A stretch of 64,000 bases of DNA from Mycoplasmatota bacterium (GCA_018394315.1 CP074575.1:1019501-1083500); one strand, 5' to 3'; shown: positions 9,887 to 20,569, counted from the stretch's first letter. Notes: generated by a model not told the origin, from the letters alone. Translations and numbers: made by a program.

Positions 9887-10229
9887 GTATATTATTTACA
9901 AGAGCACTATAAGGTTACGATTTATTAATTACAATGGCTTTTAGTCAAAAAAAATGGAATTTTAAGGGGTGTCATTCGAAAGATTGATCCCTTTTTAATA
10001 GATAGAAAATTCAGTATTTCCAACTATTATTAATTCTAATTGTGAATTAACTCCTAGTAGCCCGAATTTCTAATTGGCCGGTAGACATATCTGATACTAA
10101 AATAATGATTTATGTTATTATTAAATATGTTAATCTGAATTTAAGTGTAATTTCCAGGATTAATGTATGAAGAAATAAAGACTTTTAGAATTATCTACAA
10201 GTGTTTATATTATTGTTAGTATTAGGTGG
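9887..10229. other. Intergenic region after the opp operon
   Basis: No gene was seen. A weak hairpin with AAGGG/CCCTT arms followed by a T-run (about 9963-9998) may end the opp transcript. Confidence 0.4.
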
Positions 10230-10258
10230 TTGATTAATTATCGATGATTTAGTAAAAT
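10230..10258 (+). promoter_or_regulatory. Promoter of spx-nadK
   Basis: TTGATT (10230-10235) and TAAAAT (10253-10258) with 17-bp spacing, 24 bp before the spx start. Confidence 0.6.
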
Positions 10259-10281
10259 TACTTAAGAGGGAGGTTGAAAAT

Positions 10282-10713
10282 ATGATTCAAATGTATACAA
10301 CTCCATCGTGTGGGTCTTGTAGAAAAGCAAAAAAATGGTTTAACGATAGAGGTATTCCTTTCACCGAAAAGAATATTTTTAGTGTTAAAATGACTCAAAA
10401 CGAAGTGATGAACATTTTAAGAAATACTGAGAATGGTGTTTTTGATATAATCTCATCAAGATCAAAATTAATTGTTAATAGCGATATAGATTTAAATAGT
10501 TTATCTATGAATGAACTTATTAATTTCATAATTGATAATCCTAGTGTCCTTCGTAGACCGATTATTTTAAGTGATACTAATATTCAAATTGGATACAATG
10601 AAGATGACATTAGAGTTTTTATTCCAGTAGAGTATCGTAGAAAGATGATGTGTCTTGATTGTTCTAATAATGATGAATGTGATTATAAAGCTGGATTGCT
10701 AAAAAAGGGATGA
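10282..10713 (+). CDS. spx: Spx-family transcriptional regulator
   Basis: An ArsC/Spx thioredoxin-fold protein that in Firmicutes binds the RNA polymerase alpha subunit under disulfide stress. The redox switch CxxC is present (SCGSC near residue 10), as are RSKLIVNSDIDLNSL and the LRRPIILSD segment containing the conserved Arg. QIGYNEDDIRVF is the usual Spx ending. The C-terminus carries an extra Cys-rich tail (MMCLDCSNNDEC) not seen in the Bacillus protein, possibly a second metal or redox site. The GGGAGG ribosome site is good. It is followed by nadK four bases later. Confidence 0.9.
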   Translation: MIQMYTTPSCGSCRKAKKWFNDRGIPFTEKNIFSVKMTQNEVMNILRNTENGVFDIISSRSKLIVNSDIDLNSLSMNELINFIIDNPSVLRRPIILSDTNIQIGYNEDDIRVFIPVEYRRKMMCLDCSNNDECDYKAGLLKKG

Positions 10714-10717
10714 TAAT

Positions 10718-11485
10718 ATGTTTGCTACAGTTGTAAAGAACGATTTAGTAAGTAAAAGAATAGAGAAGAAACTAAAAGATAGATTAAGTATAGGCGAAAC
10801 TAATACCCCAAAGATAGTTTTTTGTATTGGTGGTGACGGAACTATCTTAAGAGCTATACATAAGTATAGTGATATTTTGGATGATATTATTATATTTGGC
10901 ATTCATACTGGTCACTTAGGATTCTTTATGGATTTCAACGAAAAGAATCTTGATAACATGATAGATAGCGTTATTAATGAATCGTTTGAAGTTCATGGAT
11001 TCAATATTGCTGAAGCTGAATTAAAAACTAAGAATAAAACTTTTACTTATTTTGCATTAAATGAGTTTCAACTAATTAAGGTTGACCGAGTTATAGTATT
11101 AGATGTTTACATAGATGATAAAAAGTTTGAAACCTTTAGGGGAACAGGACTATGTTTTTCCACTCCTGGAGGATCAACAGGAATGAATAGATCTTTAGGT
11201 GGAGCAATAGTTGATCCTGATCTTCATTCAATTCAGTTAACTGAACTTGCAAGTATTAATTCAAATGCTTATCGCACTATTGGGTCTTCTTTGATATTAG
11301 GACGTGATCGAACATTACATTTGAAGCCTGAAGCACCGATCGATGTTGACTTTTGTTATGACCATCTAACTATGAATATTAGGGGAATGATAGAATTTAG
11401 TTGTTCTCTATCAGATAGAAAAGTAAGAATTGCTTATAATAAAAATAACCCTTTCTTCGAAAGAGTTAAACAAGCATTTTTGTAA
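10718..11485 (+). CDS. nadK: NAD kinase
   Basis: This enzyme phosphorylates NAD to NADP in the cytoplasm. The 255-residue protein has the GGDGT motif (CIGGDGTILRAI), the HTGHLGF segment and the glycine-rich GLCFSTPGGSTGMN loop. This is the compact Firmicutes form. It is co-transcribed with spx, with a four-base gap. Its stop codon abuts the left end of an ISL3-family element, so any native terminator has been displaced. Confidence 0.93.
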   Translation: MFATVVKNDLVSKRIEKKLKDRLSIGETNTPKIVFCIGGDGTILRAIHKYSDILDDIIIFGIHTGHLGFFMDFNEKNLDNMIDSVINESFEVHGFNIAEAELKTKNKTFTYFALNEFQLIKVDRVIVLDVYIDDKKFETFRGTGLCFSTPGGSTGMNRSLGGAIVDPDLHSIQLTELASINSNAYRTIGSSLILGRDRTLHLKPEAPIDVDFCYDHLTMNIRGMIEFSCSLSDRKVRIAYNKNNPFFERVKQAFL

Positions 11486-12991
11486 GGCTCTAAGTCAAGG
11501 ATTGGGGTAAACTCAATAAAAGAGTAAGAGCTCAAAGGATGTAGATTGAAAAATCTATGTCCTTTTTTTGTGCATAACTATGCAGATACAACGTGTCTTG
11601 AATTATTGTGATGATAAAGGATCTTGTTTCTAAAGGTATTGAAACATCTGAACCCATATGAAGTACGTTTAATCACTTTGATATAGTTGTTAGATCCTTC
11701 TATAAAAGAACTAGTATATTTAGTATTCGTATCAGAATTAATCATAAATGAATTGACTATTTCAGGTAACCATCGTTCAATTGATAATGCTGCTTCTCTA
11801 TATTCACCAATGTTAGATTTTTTAGATTCAATTATCCAATTAGAGATTTTAGAATAAACATCAGGATAAGTAGAGCTATGAACAATCTCATAAAATGATT
11901 CTAGTAGTTCCCTAGCTGTAGCTAACTCTGGATGGATGTTTCTCATATAATCTAGTAAGTAAGAATCGCTAGTCCATTGTTTAGTTCTTTTGTCAAACTT
12001 CCAATCATTAGAGATGTTTTCCGACTTTGTATTAAATAATCTCCACCTAGACTTGAGAACTTTATATTCTTTATCAGTACGATTAAATTTCTTCATAATC
12101 CGTATTCTTATCTTTTTAGCTGCATTGGTGACTAGTCTCACAAAATGAAATGTATCAATAACTATAGTAGCGTTAGGGAAGAACTCCTTACAAATATCAT
12201 AGTAAGTATGATACATATCCATAGTAATAACCTCTACATTATTAAGTTCTTCAGAACTAAACTTACTAAAGTAATGATGTAAATAATCCTTATACCTACA
12301 TGGTAATATGTCGATTATCTTTCTGTTCGACGGATCACATAGAGATAGATTATACTTATAACCACCACTGTTACCTTTAAATTCGTCTATGCTTAATACT
12401 CTAGGTAATTTCTGTCTAGATTGCTTACAGTGTAAGTTAAAAATTATTCTTACAGTAGTAGAAGACATATTAAGTCTTTTACCCATATCTTTGAATGAAG
12501 ATACTAGTATTGCTTCTTTAATAACACTCCATTTAGAGTTAGCACTTATCTTATTGTATTTCTCTACGAATTGAGTAGGTAAAGAGAATCTCTTACCACA
12601 ATCACAACGATATCTACGTTGCTTGTATTTGATGAAACACTTACGGTTATTGAAAACACCATGATTAATAGTTCGAGTATAGTAGTCATGAACTTTATCA
12701 GTTAGCTCTCCGCATACAGGACATTTAGATAACTGAAGCTCTCTGGATAAGTTAATTATAATTTCATCTCCTACATGTTCATAACCATCAATGTGAATAT
12801 TTTGATCATCAATGTTGAATAGTGATTTCAAATCTTCATTAAATGTGATAAAATTTCTTTGCATAATACACCTCTTTTAATTGGGTTTCGTCGCTTTAAT
12901 TATAACGTGTTATTATGCACTTTTTTTATTTCCGCTAAAAAAGTTTGAAATAAGAGAATAACTCTCTTACCCCAAACTTAATTTTACAGCC
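11486..12991 (-). mobile_element. ISL3-family insertion sequence
   Basis: The ends are imperfect inverted repeats starting GGCTCTAAGTCAAGG (11486) and, on the opposite strand, GGCTGTAAAATTAAG (12991); about 18 of the first 25 positions match, including a shared TTGGGGTAA block. The element is 1506 bp and holds one transposase gene. The 8-bp flanks (ttttgtaa and ttttactt) share only their first four bases, so no clean target duplication is seen. A hairpin terminator with T-run lies at about 11535-11570 inside the left end. Confidence 0.85.
11578..12864 (-). CDS. ISL3-family transposase
   Basis: A DDE transposase of 428 residues. The N-terminal zinc-ribbon-like region has CPVCG and CDCGKRF. 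The catalytic acidic residues fit SIDEFKG, VITMDMYHTY and the C-terminal SSFIEGSNNYIKVIKR, and the GFRCFNTFRNKILYH ending is typical. The frame is intact from ATG to stop, so the element could be active. Transcription runs toward nadK from the far side. Confidence 0.93.
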   Translation of the reverse strand: MQRNFITFNEDLKSLFNIDDQNIHIDGYEHVGDEIIINLSRELQLSKCPVCGELTDKVHDYYTRTINHGVFNNRKCFIKYKQRRYRCDCGKRFSLPTQFVEKYNKISANSKWSVIKEAILVSSFKDMGKRLNMSSTTVRIIFNLHCKQSRQKLPRVLSIDEFKGNSGGYKYNLSLCDPSNRKIIDILPCRYKDYLHHYFSKFSSEELNNVEVITMDMYHTYYDICKEFFPNATIVIDTFHFVRLVTNAAKKIRIRIMKKFNRTDKEYKVLKSRWRLFNTKSENISNDWKFDKRTKQWTSDSYLLDYMRNIHPELATARELLESFYEIVHSSTYPDVYSKISNWIIESKKSNIGEYREAALSIERWLPEIVNSFMINSDTNTKYTSSFIEGSNNYIKVIKRTSYGFRCFNTFRNKILYHHNNSRHVVSA

Positions 12992-12993
12992 TT

Positions 12994-13569
12994 TTACTTT
13001 GTGATTATTTTATCTACAATTCCATATTCAAGTGCTTCTTCAGCGAACATGTATTTATCTCTTTCTGTGTCTCTTTCGATTACTTCTATAGCTTGGTTAG
13101 TGTTTTCTGCTAACAATTTATTAATTCTACTTTTTATTTTAAGAATATGTTCAGCTGCAATTTGAATTTCAGTGGCTTGACCTTTTGCCCCACCCAAAGG
13201 TTGGTGTATTAACACTTCACTATTTGGTAATGCATATCTTTTTCCTGGAGCACCACTACTAAGGAGAAAGGCACCCATGCTTGCTGCCATTCCCACGCAT
13301 ATAGTAATTACTTCTGGCTCTATATAATTCATAGTATCGTATATAGCCATTCCTCCTGTAACACTTCCGCCTGGAGAATTAATATATAGATTAATTTCTT
13401 TTTTACTGTCTTGTGCAGCTAGGAAAAGTAATTGTGCAACTATACTGTTTGCTACCATATCATTAATTTCACCGCTTAACATTATTACTCTATCTTTTAA
13501 GAGTCTTGAATATATATCATAAGTTCTTTCTCCAAATGATGTTTGTTCTACTACGATTGGAATATTCAT
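12994..13569 (-). CDS. clpP: ATP-dependent Clp protease proteolytic subunit
   Basis: A serine peptidase that forms the double-ring degradation chamber with Clp ATPases. The nucleophile Ser is in [11 protein letters not shown], the His in VLIHQPLGG, and the Asp lies in the [10 protein letters not shown] region. The 191-residue length matches the family. The start at 13569 has AAGGAGAG upstream. It is transcribed toward the ISL3 element, whose right end is only two bases from the stop codon. Confidence 0.96.
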   Translation of the reverse strand: MNIPIVVEQTSFGERTYDIYSRLLKDRVIMLSGEINDMVANSIVAQLLFLAAQDSKKEINLYINSPGGSVTGGMAIYDTMNYIEPEVITICVGMAASMGAFLLSSGAPGKRYALPNSEVLIHQPLGGAKGQATEIQIAAEHILKIKSRINKLLAENTNQAIEVIERDTERDKYMFAEEALEYGIVDKIITK

Positions 13570-13667
13570 AAAATCTCTCCTTATTTTTTTATTTATTATA
13601 ACTTACATAAAATGTAAAATTTGTCGTAATAATATTATATGATAACGTTTCCCATATATGATACCCA

Positions 13668-13696
13668 TTGAATTAAGGAACGTTTAAGGTTAAAAT
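13668..13696 (+). promoter_or_regulatory. Promoter of gap
   Basis: TTGAAT (13668-13673) and TAAAAT (13691-13696) spaced by 17 bp, 36 bp before the gap start. Confidence 0.65.
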
Positions 13697-13732
13697 GGTT
13701 ATGGATAGAATATAAGAAGGAGAGTGATTTTA

Positions 13733-14740
13733 ATGGCAGTAAAAGTAGCAATAAATGGTTTTGGGAGAATAGGTCGTTTGGCATTTAGACTAATGAATGA
13801 AGACGATAATTACGATGTAGTAGCAATAAATGATTTAACTGATGCTACAACATTAGCTTATTTGTTGAAGTACGACTCAGCTCAAGGTAATTATATGGTT
13901 AATTCTATTGAAGCAAAAGATAGCTCAATAATAGTAAATGGAAATGAAATTGAAATTTATGCCAATCCTAATCCCGCGGAATTACCATGGGGTGAACTAG
14001 ACATTGATGTAGTATTAGAATGTACTGGATTCTTTACCTCAAAGGAAAAGGCTGAAGCACATATAAGTGCAGGAGCGAAGAAAGTTGTAATTTCTGCACC
14101 AGCTAAGGGAGATTTAAAATCTATCGTTTATAACGTAAATCATGAGATTCTAGATGGTAGTGAAACAATTATATCAGGTGCTTCATGTACTACAAATTGT
14201 TTGGCTCCAGTTGCAAAAGTATTAAATGATGAGTTTGGTATTGTTAAAGGATTTATGACTACAGTTCATGCTTATACAAATGATCAAAGCACTCTAGATG
14301 CACCACACCAAAAGGGTATTCATGCAAGACGTGGTAGAGCAGCAGCAGCAAACATCGTTCCTACTTCAACAGGAGCAGCAGTAGCTGTTGGTAAAGTACT
14401 ACCTGATTTATTAGGAAAATTAGATGGTGGAGCATTACGTGTTCCGACTATTACTGGTTCTTGTGTTGATTTAGTTATCGAATTAGCAAAGACAGTTACT
14501 GAAGAAGAAGTAAATGCAGCAATGAAAAGTGCTGCTAATGAGAGTCTAGGTTATACAGAAGATCCAATAGTTTCAAGTGATGTTATTGGAAGTAGTTTTG
14601 GTTCTTTATTTGATGCTCAATGTACTAAGGTTATGGAAGTTGATGGTAAACAATTAGTTAAAGTGTTAACTTGGTATGATAATGAAATGAGTTATACTGC
14701 ACAAATGGTAAGAACTATTAAGTATTTGATGGAAATTTAA
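13733..14740 (+). CDS. gap: Glyceraldehyde-3-phosphate dehydrogenase
   Basis: The glycolytic enzyme oxidising glyceraldehyde-3-phosphate with NAD. It has the NAD-binding opening [14 protein letters not shown], the active-site SCTTNCLAP with its catalytic Cys, the [15 protein letters not shown] segment and the WYDNEMSY ending. An in-frame GTG at 13724 lies too close to AAGGAG; the ATG at 13733, about ten bases away, is the start. It is a single-gene transcript with its own promoter and terminator, near the lower-glycolysis genes gpmI and eno. Confidence 0.98.
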   Translation: MAVKVAINGFGRIGRLAFRLMNEDDNYDVVAINDLTDATTLAYLLKYDSAQGNYMVNSIEAKDSSIIVNGNEIEIYANPNPAELPWGELDIDVVLECTGFFTSKEKAEAHISAGAKKVVISAPAKGDLKSIVYNVNHEILDGSETIISGASCTTNCLAPVAKVLNDEFGIVKGFMTTVHAYTNDQSTLDAPHQKGIHARRGRAAAANIVPTSTGAAVAVGKVLPDLLGKLDGGALRVPTITGSCVDLVIELAKTVTEEEVNAAMKSAANESLGYTEDPIVSSDVIGSSFGSLFDAQCTKVMEVDGKQLVKVLTWYDNEMSYTAQMVRTIKYLMEI

Positions 14741-14765
14741 GACTGCAATAGCGGTCTTTTTTTGT
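14739..14765 (+). terminator. Terminator of gap
   Basis: Arms AAGACTGC (14739-14746) and GCGGTCTT (14751-14758) around an AATA loop, then a run of T. Confidence 0.9.
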
Positions 14766-14791
14766 GGTATAATATTTTTGAGGTGTGATGT

Positions 14792-15454
14792 ATGTGGGAT
14801 GAGTTTTTAATGAAAGAAAAGAAAAAGAATTATTATAATGAGTTAATGTTAAGACTGGATTATGAATATTCTAATTTTACTGTTTATCCTAAAAGGGAGG
14901 ACTTATTCAATGCGTTTAAGTGTAAAGATGTAAAAGTAGTAATACTTGGGCAAGATCCATACCATAATCCTAATCAAGCACATGGATTAGCCTTTAGTGT
15001 GAATGATCACATAAAAACTCCTCCTTCGCTTAGAAATATATTTAAGGAACTTGCAGATGATATTGGACATAATATCCCTATGTCAGGTAATTTAAGTAAA
15101 TGGGTTGATGAAGGTGTTTTGTTATTAAATACTACTTTATCAGTTAGAAAGAATCAACCAAATAGTCATAAAAATATTGGGTGGATGACATTTACTGATA
15201 ATGTAATAAAGTATTTATCTGATCGAAATGACTCAATAGTTTTTATTCTTTGGGGTAACAATGCAAGAAGTAAAAAAAAACTTATTGATGAAAGACATTT
15301 AGTGATTGAAAGTTCACATCCTTCTCCTTTAAGTGCTAGTAGAGGTTTTTTTCAAAGTAAGCCATTTTCTAGAGCTAATGAATTTTTAATTAATAATGGA
15401 AAAGAAAGTGTCGAATGGTGCCTCGAGAATATTGACTTATTTAGTTTAAAATAG
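14792..15454 (+). CDS. ung: Uracil-DNA glycosylase
   Basis: A base-excision repair enzyme that removes uracil from DNA. Its 220 residues contain the catalytic water-activating motif GQDPYHNPNQAHGLAFSV, the LLLNTTLSVRKN segment, WGNNARSK and the DNA-intercalating HPSPLSASRGFF loop. These make it family 1. The GAGGTG ribosome site is close by. A THF riboswitch begins just downstream. Confidence 0.97.
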   Translation: MWDEFLMKEKKKNYYNELMLRLDYEYSNFTVYPKREDLFNAFKCKDVKVVILGQDPYHNPNQAHGLAFSVNDHIKTPPSLRNIFKELADDIGHNIPMSGNLSKWVDEGVLLLNTTLSVRKNQPNSHKNIGWMTFTDNVIKYLSDRNDSIVFILWGNNARSKKKLIDERHLVIESSHPSPLSASRGFFQSKPFSRANEFLINNGKESVEWCLENIDLFSLK

Positions 15455-15465
15455 TATAACTATTA

Positions 15466-15572
15466 TGCAGAGTAGTTATTGAGCGTTAAGTGTTGTACCA
15501 TGGGATGTCGGGTACAAACGAACTATCTTTTGATAGGCGGTTTAATAACGCGTCCGCTAGCATAAAGTGGAC
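15466..15572 (+). promoter_or_regulatory. Tetrahydrofolate (THF) riboswitch
   Basis: The conserved GCGTTAAGTG, GGGATGTCGGG and ACGCGTCCGCT blocks of the THF riboswitch class appear in the right order. Outer pairing AGTTATTG with TAATAAC closes the structure. Just downstream GTCCGCT/AGTGGAC can form a hairpin, and CTCTCT before the ribosome site could mask GGAGGG, so control of translation is possible. It directly precedes a folate-type ECF transporter. Confidence 0.9.
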
Positions 15573-15598
15573 TCTCTAATTTATTTAGGAGGGTATAT

Positions 15599-16093
15599 AT
15601 GAAGCAAACTAGAATTTTAGCCATAGGCGGCATATTAGCAGCTATGGCAATTGTTTTGAAGGTATTTTCTTTTACTACATTAGATTATCGTTTTACGTTT
15701 TACGATATTCCTTTGATGGTAGCAGGAATTGCATTTGGTCCAGTAGTTGGTGGTATTACTGGATTTGTAACTGATTGGATATATGCAACAACACATGGGT
15801 GGCCTATAGGACTTTTTACAATCTCAAGTATTCTTTGGGGATTACTACCAGGTTTACTTATGATAATGATTAAAGAAGTAAATGTAAAAGTTATCATTCT
15901 AATAGTACTAATTACTTCAATATCTGCATTTGCGATGAACACATTGGCATTATATCAATTAAGTGGTTCAGGTGTGTTCGCACTTATGCCAGCCAGAGCA
16001 ATCACAATGGTAATAAAGTGGCCAATTGAAGTTATTCTTTTATCACATATTTATCAAAGAGTAATGATACCGTTTAAAATTAAAAGAGTTTAA
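15599..16093 (+). CDS. folT: ECF transporter substrate-binding subunit, folate type
   Basis: A small integral membrane protein of 164 residues with about five or six helices, typical of the S component of energy-coupling-factor vitamin importers. The N-terminal helix with KQTRILAIGGILAAMAIVLKV and the FYDIPLMVAGIAFGPVVGG segment are typical of the family. The THF riboswitch directly upstream argues that the substrate is folate. ECF ATPases and the T subunit are not in this window. The TTAGGAGGG ribosome site is strong. Confidence 0.9.
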   Translation: MKQTRILAIGGILAAMAIVLKVFSFTTLDYRFTFYDIPLMVAGIAFGPVVGGITGFVTDWIYATTHGWPIGLFTISSILWGLLPGLLMIMIKEVNVKVIILIVLITSISAFAMNTLALYQLSGSGVFALMPARAITMVIKWPIEVILLSHIYQRVMIPFKIKRV

Positions 16094-16106
16094 GCTCTTT
16101 TTTTTA
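16082..16106 (+). terminator. Terminator of folT
   Basis: AAGAG/CTCTT arms around TTTAAG overlap the stop codon and are followed by at least eight T. Confidence 0.75.
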
Positions 16107-16134
16107 TTTAGAAACGTTTTCATTTTATTAATAA

Positions 16135-16163
16135 ATGATTAATTCATGATATTTTTGTATAAT
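16135..16163 (+). promoter_or_regulatory. Probable promoter of gpmI
   Basis: A consensus TATAAT (16158-16163) with a weak -35 (ATGATT) 17 bp upstream. Confidence 0.45.
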
Positions 16164-16207
16164 ATACTAAAGGGAAATGTAAAAATGTACCTAATATGGA
16201 GGTAGTA

Positions 16208-17707
16208 ATGAAAAAACCAATAGCTTTAATAATTTTGGATGGATATGGTGTAGGTGAAAATTATAAGGGTAATGCAATTTCTTTAGCTAATACGCCAAAC
16301 ATTGATAGATTTAAAGAAATATATCCGTATCAAGAATTAGAGGCTTCAGGATTAGGTGTTGGATTACCTGAAGGACAGATGGGTAATTCAGAAGTTGGGC
16401 ATTTAAACTTAGGCGCGGGAAGAATTGTTTATCAATCTTTAACTAGAGTTAATATGTCTTTAAAAAATGGAGAATTTAAGAAAAACGAAGAGTTCTTAAA
16501 TGCAATTAACCACGCAAAAGAAAATAATAGTAAATTACATTTATTGGGATTATTGTCTGATGGTGGTGTACATTCACATATTAATCATTTTAAAGCTCTG
16601 TTCGAATTGGCTAAAGAAAATGATGTTGAAGTTTATTTACATGCGTTTACAGACGGAAGAGACACTCCTCCGAAAAGCGCAATAGATTTCCTAACTGATT
16701 TTGAAAATTTTATTTCAAAATTAGGTCATGGTAGTGTTGCTACTATTTCAGGAAGATATTATGCGATGGATAGAGATAAAAACTGGGATAGAACTCATAA
16801 TGCTTATAAAACTCTAGTAAATGGAGATGGAATAAAATATAGTACAAGTAAAGAAGCAATAGAATCATCTTATGAAAATAATATATTTGATGAGTTTATA
16901 TTACCTACTGTTATTGACAGTGAAGGAGTTATTCAAGATAATGACTCAGTTATATTTTGTAATTTTAGACCAGATAGAGCAATTCAAATTTCTACGGCTA
17001 TTACTAATATAAAAGAAACTTCAATAAATGAAAGGCAACTTGATAATATTAAGTATGTCTGTATGATGCATTACTCAGAGAGTGTTAACGGTGAATTAGC
17101 ATTCGGATTACAAAATTTAAATAATACGTTTGGTGATGTGATCTCAAGTAACGGTTTAAAGCAATTAAGAATAGCTGAGACTGAAAAATACGCTCATGTA
17201 ACTTTCTTTTTCGATGGTGGAGTTGATAAGCAATTAGAAAATTCAACAAGAGTTCTGATACCATCGCCAAAAGTAGCAACATATGATTTACAGCCTGAGA
17301 TGAGTGCTTATAAAATTACTGATAAAATGTTAGAAGAATTAGATAAGGATTATGATACTATAATCTTAAACTTCGCTAATTGTGATATGGTTGGACATAC
17401 TGGTAACGTGGAAGCTACGATTAAAGCGGTAGAAGTAGTTGATGAATGCGTTGGAAGAGTAGTGAATAAAATTATTGACAAAGGTGGAGTAGCGCTAATA
17501 ACTGCAGATCACGGAAATGCTGATAAGCTATTAGATGAGAATGGACAAATGTTTACTGCTCATACATTAAATCCAGTTCCACTAATTGTTACTGATAAAT
17601 TTATTGAGCTTACTAGTGGGAACTTAGGAGATATTGCTCCTACAATGCTAGAACTATTAAATATTAATAAACCTAAAGAAATGATTGGGAATAGTTTGAT
17701 AAAGTAA
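16208..17707 (+). CDS. gpmI: 2,3-bisphosphoglycerate-independent phosphoglycerate mutase
   Basis: This enzyme interconverts 3- and 2-phosphoglycerate using two manganese ions and a phosphoserine intermediate. Its alkaline-phosphatase-like fold is shown by LIILDGYGVG, the catalytic Ser segment GQMGNSEVGHLNLGAG, HAFTDGRDTPP, FCNFRPDRA, NFANCDMVGHTG and TADHGNAD. A GGAGG site lies at 16198-16202, so the ATG at 16208 (MKKPIALI) is preferred over the ATG at 16196, which overlaps it. It stands directly before enolase, the next step of glycolysis. Confidence 0.97.
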   Translation: MKKPIALIILDGYGVGENYKGNAISLANTPNIDRFKEIYPYQELEASGLGVGLPEGQMGNSEVGHLNLGAGRIVYQSLTRVNMSLKNGEFKKNEEFLNAINHAKENNSKLHLLGLLSDGGVHSHINHFKALFELAKENDVEVYLHAFTDGRDTPPKSAIDFLTDFENFISKLGHGSVATISGRYYAMDRDKNWDRTHNAYKTLVNGDGIKYSTSKEAIESSYENNIFDEFILPTVIDSEGVIQDNDSVIFCNFRPDRAIQISTAITNIKETSINERQLDNIKYVCMMHYSESVNGELAFGLQNLNNTFGDVISSNGLKQLRIAETEKYAHVTFFFDGGVDKQLENSTRVLIPSPKVATYDLQPEMSAYKITDKMLEELDKDYDTIILNFANCDMVGHTGNVEATIKAVEVVDECVGRVVNKIIDKGGVALITADHGNADKLLDENGQMFTAHTLNPVPLIVTDKFIELTSGNLGDIAPTMLELLNINKPKEMIGNSLIK

Positions 17708-17786
17708 GCATTAAATGATAGTATAAATTGAAAGTTAAGAGCAAACTAGTTTTGTTATTATAAATTAAGGTAAAAAGGAGATTTAA

Positions 17787-19082
<1,296 letters not shown>

Positions 19083-19087
19083 TCTAG

Positions 19088-19112
19088 AGAGCCATTAAAT
19101 GGCTCTTTTTTC
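19088..19112 (+). terminator. Terminator of eno
   Basis: Arms AGAGCCAT (19088-19095) and ATGGCTCT (19099-19106) followed by a T-run. Confidence 0.9.
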
Positions 19113-19146
19113 CTTTAGTTATCGCATTTTCATAATTAAATTAAAA

Positions 19147-19175
19147 TTGACATAAACTATAAAATGAAGTATAAT
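19147..19175 (+). promoter_or_regulatory. Promoter before the cation exchanger gene
   Basis: Consensus TTGACA (19147-19152) and TATAAT (19170-19175) with 17-bp spacing. The -10 lies inside the first unit of a 48-bp tandem duplication, so a second TATAAT without a -35 follows 48 bp later. Confidence 0.8.
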
Positions 19176-19256
19176 TAATAATCGTGAAATAAAAATTTAA
19201 CTTCTAAAAAAATGAAGTATAATTAATAATCGTGAAATAAAAATTTAACTTCTAAA
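19161..19256 (+). repeat. Exact 48-bp tandem duplication
   Basis: 19161-19208 and 19209-19256 are identical. The unit begins AAAATGAAGTATAATTAATA and includes a -10 box. The duplication ends seven bases before the only start-like codon of the exchanger gene. Confidence 0.97.
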
Positions 19257-19262
19257 AAAAGA

Positions 19263-20282
19263 GTGACTCTTGTTGTTTATGCATCAATGACGGTGGGTAC
19301 TTTAGTTGATGAATTTGATAATAGAACTAATCTTTCTGGGGCTTTTGTTGGTGGATTATTATTAGCTGCGGTTACTAGTTTACCTGAGTTTATTACTAGT
19401 ATTACATCAACTGTAGTCTATAATGAACCCGGATTAGCGTTTGGTAATATTTTTGGTTCTAATATTTTTAATTTAGTTATATTAGCTGTAATGGATATAA
19501 TTTTTGTAAGGAAAATTGTATATACCAAAATAACTGAAATAGATAAAGCAAACAAATTATCAATTCTTATATATTTTATAATCTTAATACCTTTCATTAC
19601 TAATATATTATTAGGTAATGGTATCTTAAATATAGATATTGATAATAAATTCTTTAATATAGTTCAAAATGCTGAGATTCTAGGATTTTCCTTATTATCG
19701 ATAGCCATACTAGTTATATATTTTATTAGCGCTAAAACATTATCAGAAGGTGATGATGTAGAAAGTGAAGATAATACTGAAGGTAAATTTTCTAAGTATA
19801 GTATGAAGGTCGTTACACTCTTGTTTATCTTTTGGGCAGGTGTGTTAGTAGCTGCGAGTTACTTTATCACTGGTACTACAAATGAAATTGCTAGTTTAAC
19901 TGGACTTAGTGCATCATTTGCTGGAGCGCTATTCTTAGGAGTTGCGACTTCATTACCTGAATTAACGACATGTTATACTTTAATTAAGTTAAACAACTAT
20001 GAAGCAGCAGCGGGAGGAATTGTTGGAAGTAACATTTTCAACTTTACGATAATTGCGGTTGTAGATTTATTTGTTAAAGATAATATTATAGATTTGATTG
20101 TAAATGATCCAACAGTTAGTCAAAATGAATTAACACTATTGATTTTAGGACTAATAAATTCTATAATATTAATGTTAGCACTTATGCGTAAGAAGAAATT
20201 CGGTAGAAAAATTGTTTATTTAGTACCATCTGTGTTGATAATTACAAACTATTTGTTTTATTTGGTCATATCATTTGTTTAG
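19263..20282 (+). CDS. CaCA-family sodium/calcium exchanger, probably N-terminally shortened
   Basis: An integral membrane antiporter. Both alpha repeats are present: LAAVTSLPEFITS followed by FGNIFGSNIFNLVIL, and LGVATSLPELTTC followed by GGIVGSNIFNFTII. An acidic loop lies between the two halves, as usual. The only start available is a GTG at 19263 with a poor ribosome site (an in-frame stop is at 19233; the next ATG is 19287). The first membrane helix is therefore about 10-15 residues short compared with relatives. The exact 48-bp duplication just upstream suggests that the native 5' end was rearranged. The protein may be impaired, or it may use the GTG. Confidence 0.82.
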   Translation: MTLVVYASMTVGTLVDEFDNRTNLSGAFVGGLLLAAVTSLPEFITSITSTVVYNEPGLAFGNIFGSNIFNLVILAVMDIIFVRKIVYTKITEIDKANKLSILIYFIILIPFITNILLGNGILNIDIDNKFFNIVQNAEILGFSLLSIAILVIYFISAKTLSEGDDVESEDNTEGKFSKYSMKVVTLLFIFWAGVLVAASYFITGTTNEIASLTGLSASFAGALFLGVATSLPELTTCYTLIKLNNYEAAAGGIVGSNIFNFTIIAVVDLFVKDNIIDLIVNDPTVSQNELTLLILGLINSIILMLALMRKKKFGRKIVYLVPSVLIITNYLFYLVISFV

Positions 20283-20293
20283 GAGGAATTGTT

Positions 20294-20542
20294 ATGAACT
20301 TTTTGTGGGTAGATATTTTATTAATAATCGTTGGAGTTTTCTTGATTACACTAGTTGTTTTACAAGGAACTAAGGATGATGTAGCTAGAGCTTTTTCTGG
20401 GGAAAAGTCTGAATTATTTGCTAATAAAAAAGAACGTGGATTTGAGTTATTATTAAGTAGAGTTACTTATGGTACTGCATTCGTATTCTTAGCGTTAGCA
20501 TTTACTGCAACATTCGTAGTTGAGCGCGGTTTATTAGGTTAA
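20294..20542 (+). CDS. secG: Preprotein translocase subunit SecG
   Basis: A small auxiliary subunit of the SecYEG channel. The 82 residues hold two membrane helices flanking a cytoplasmic loop (LVVLQGTKDDVARAFSGEKSELFANKKERGFE), which fits SecG; the LQ(G) motif after helix one is typical. An AGGAGG site precedes the ATG. Order secG-rnr-smpB-ssrA is the common Firmicutes arrangement and supports the call. Confidence 0.88.
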   Translation: MNFLWVDILLIIVGVFLITLVVLQGTKDDVARAFSGEKSELFANKKERGFELLLSRVTYGTAFVFLALAFTATFVVERGLLG

Positions 20543-20569
20543 GAACACCCAGATGGTGTTCTTTTTTTT
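20541..20569 (+). terminator. Terminator of secG
   Basis: Arms AAGAACACC (20541-20549) and GGTGTTCTT (20555-20563), then eight T. Confidence 0.92.

Noticed and set aside
11478-12999. 8-bp target duplication around the ISL3 element
   Set aside because: The flanks ttttgtaa and ttttactt agree only in the first four bases.
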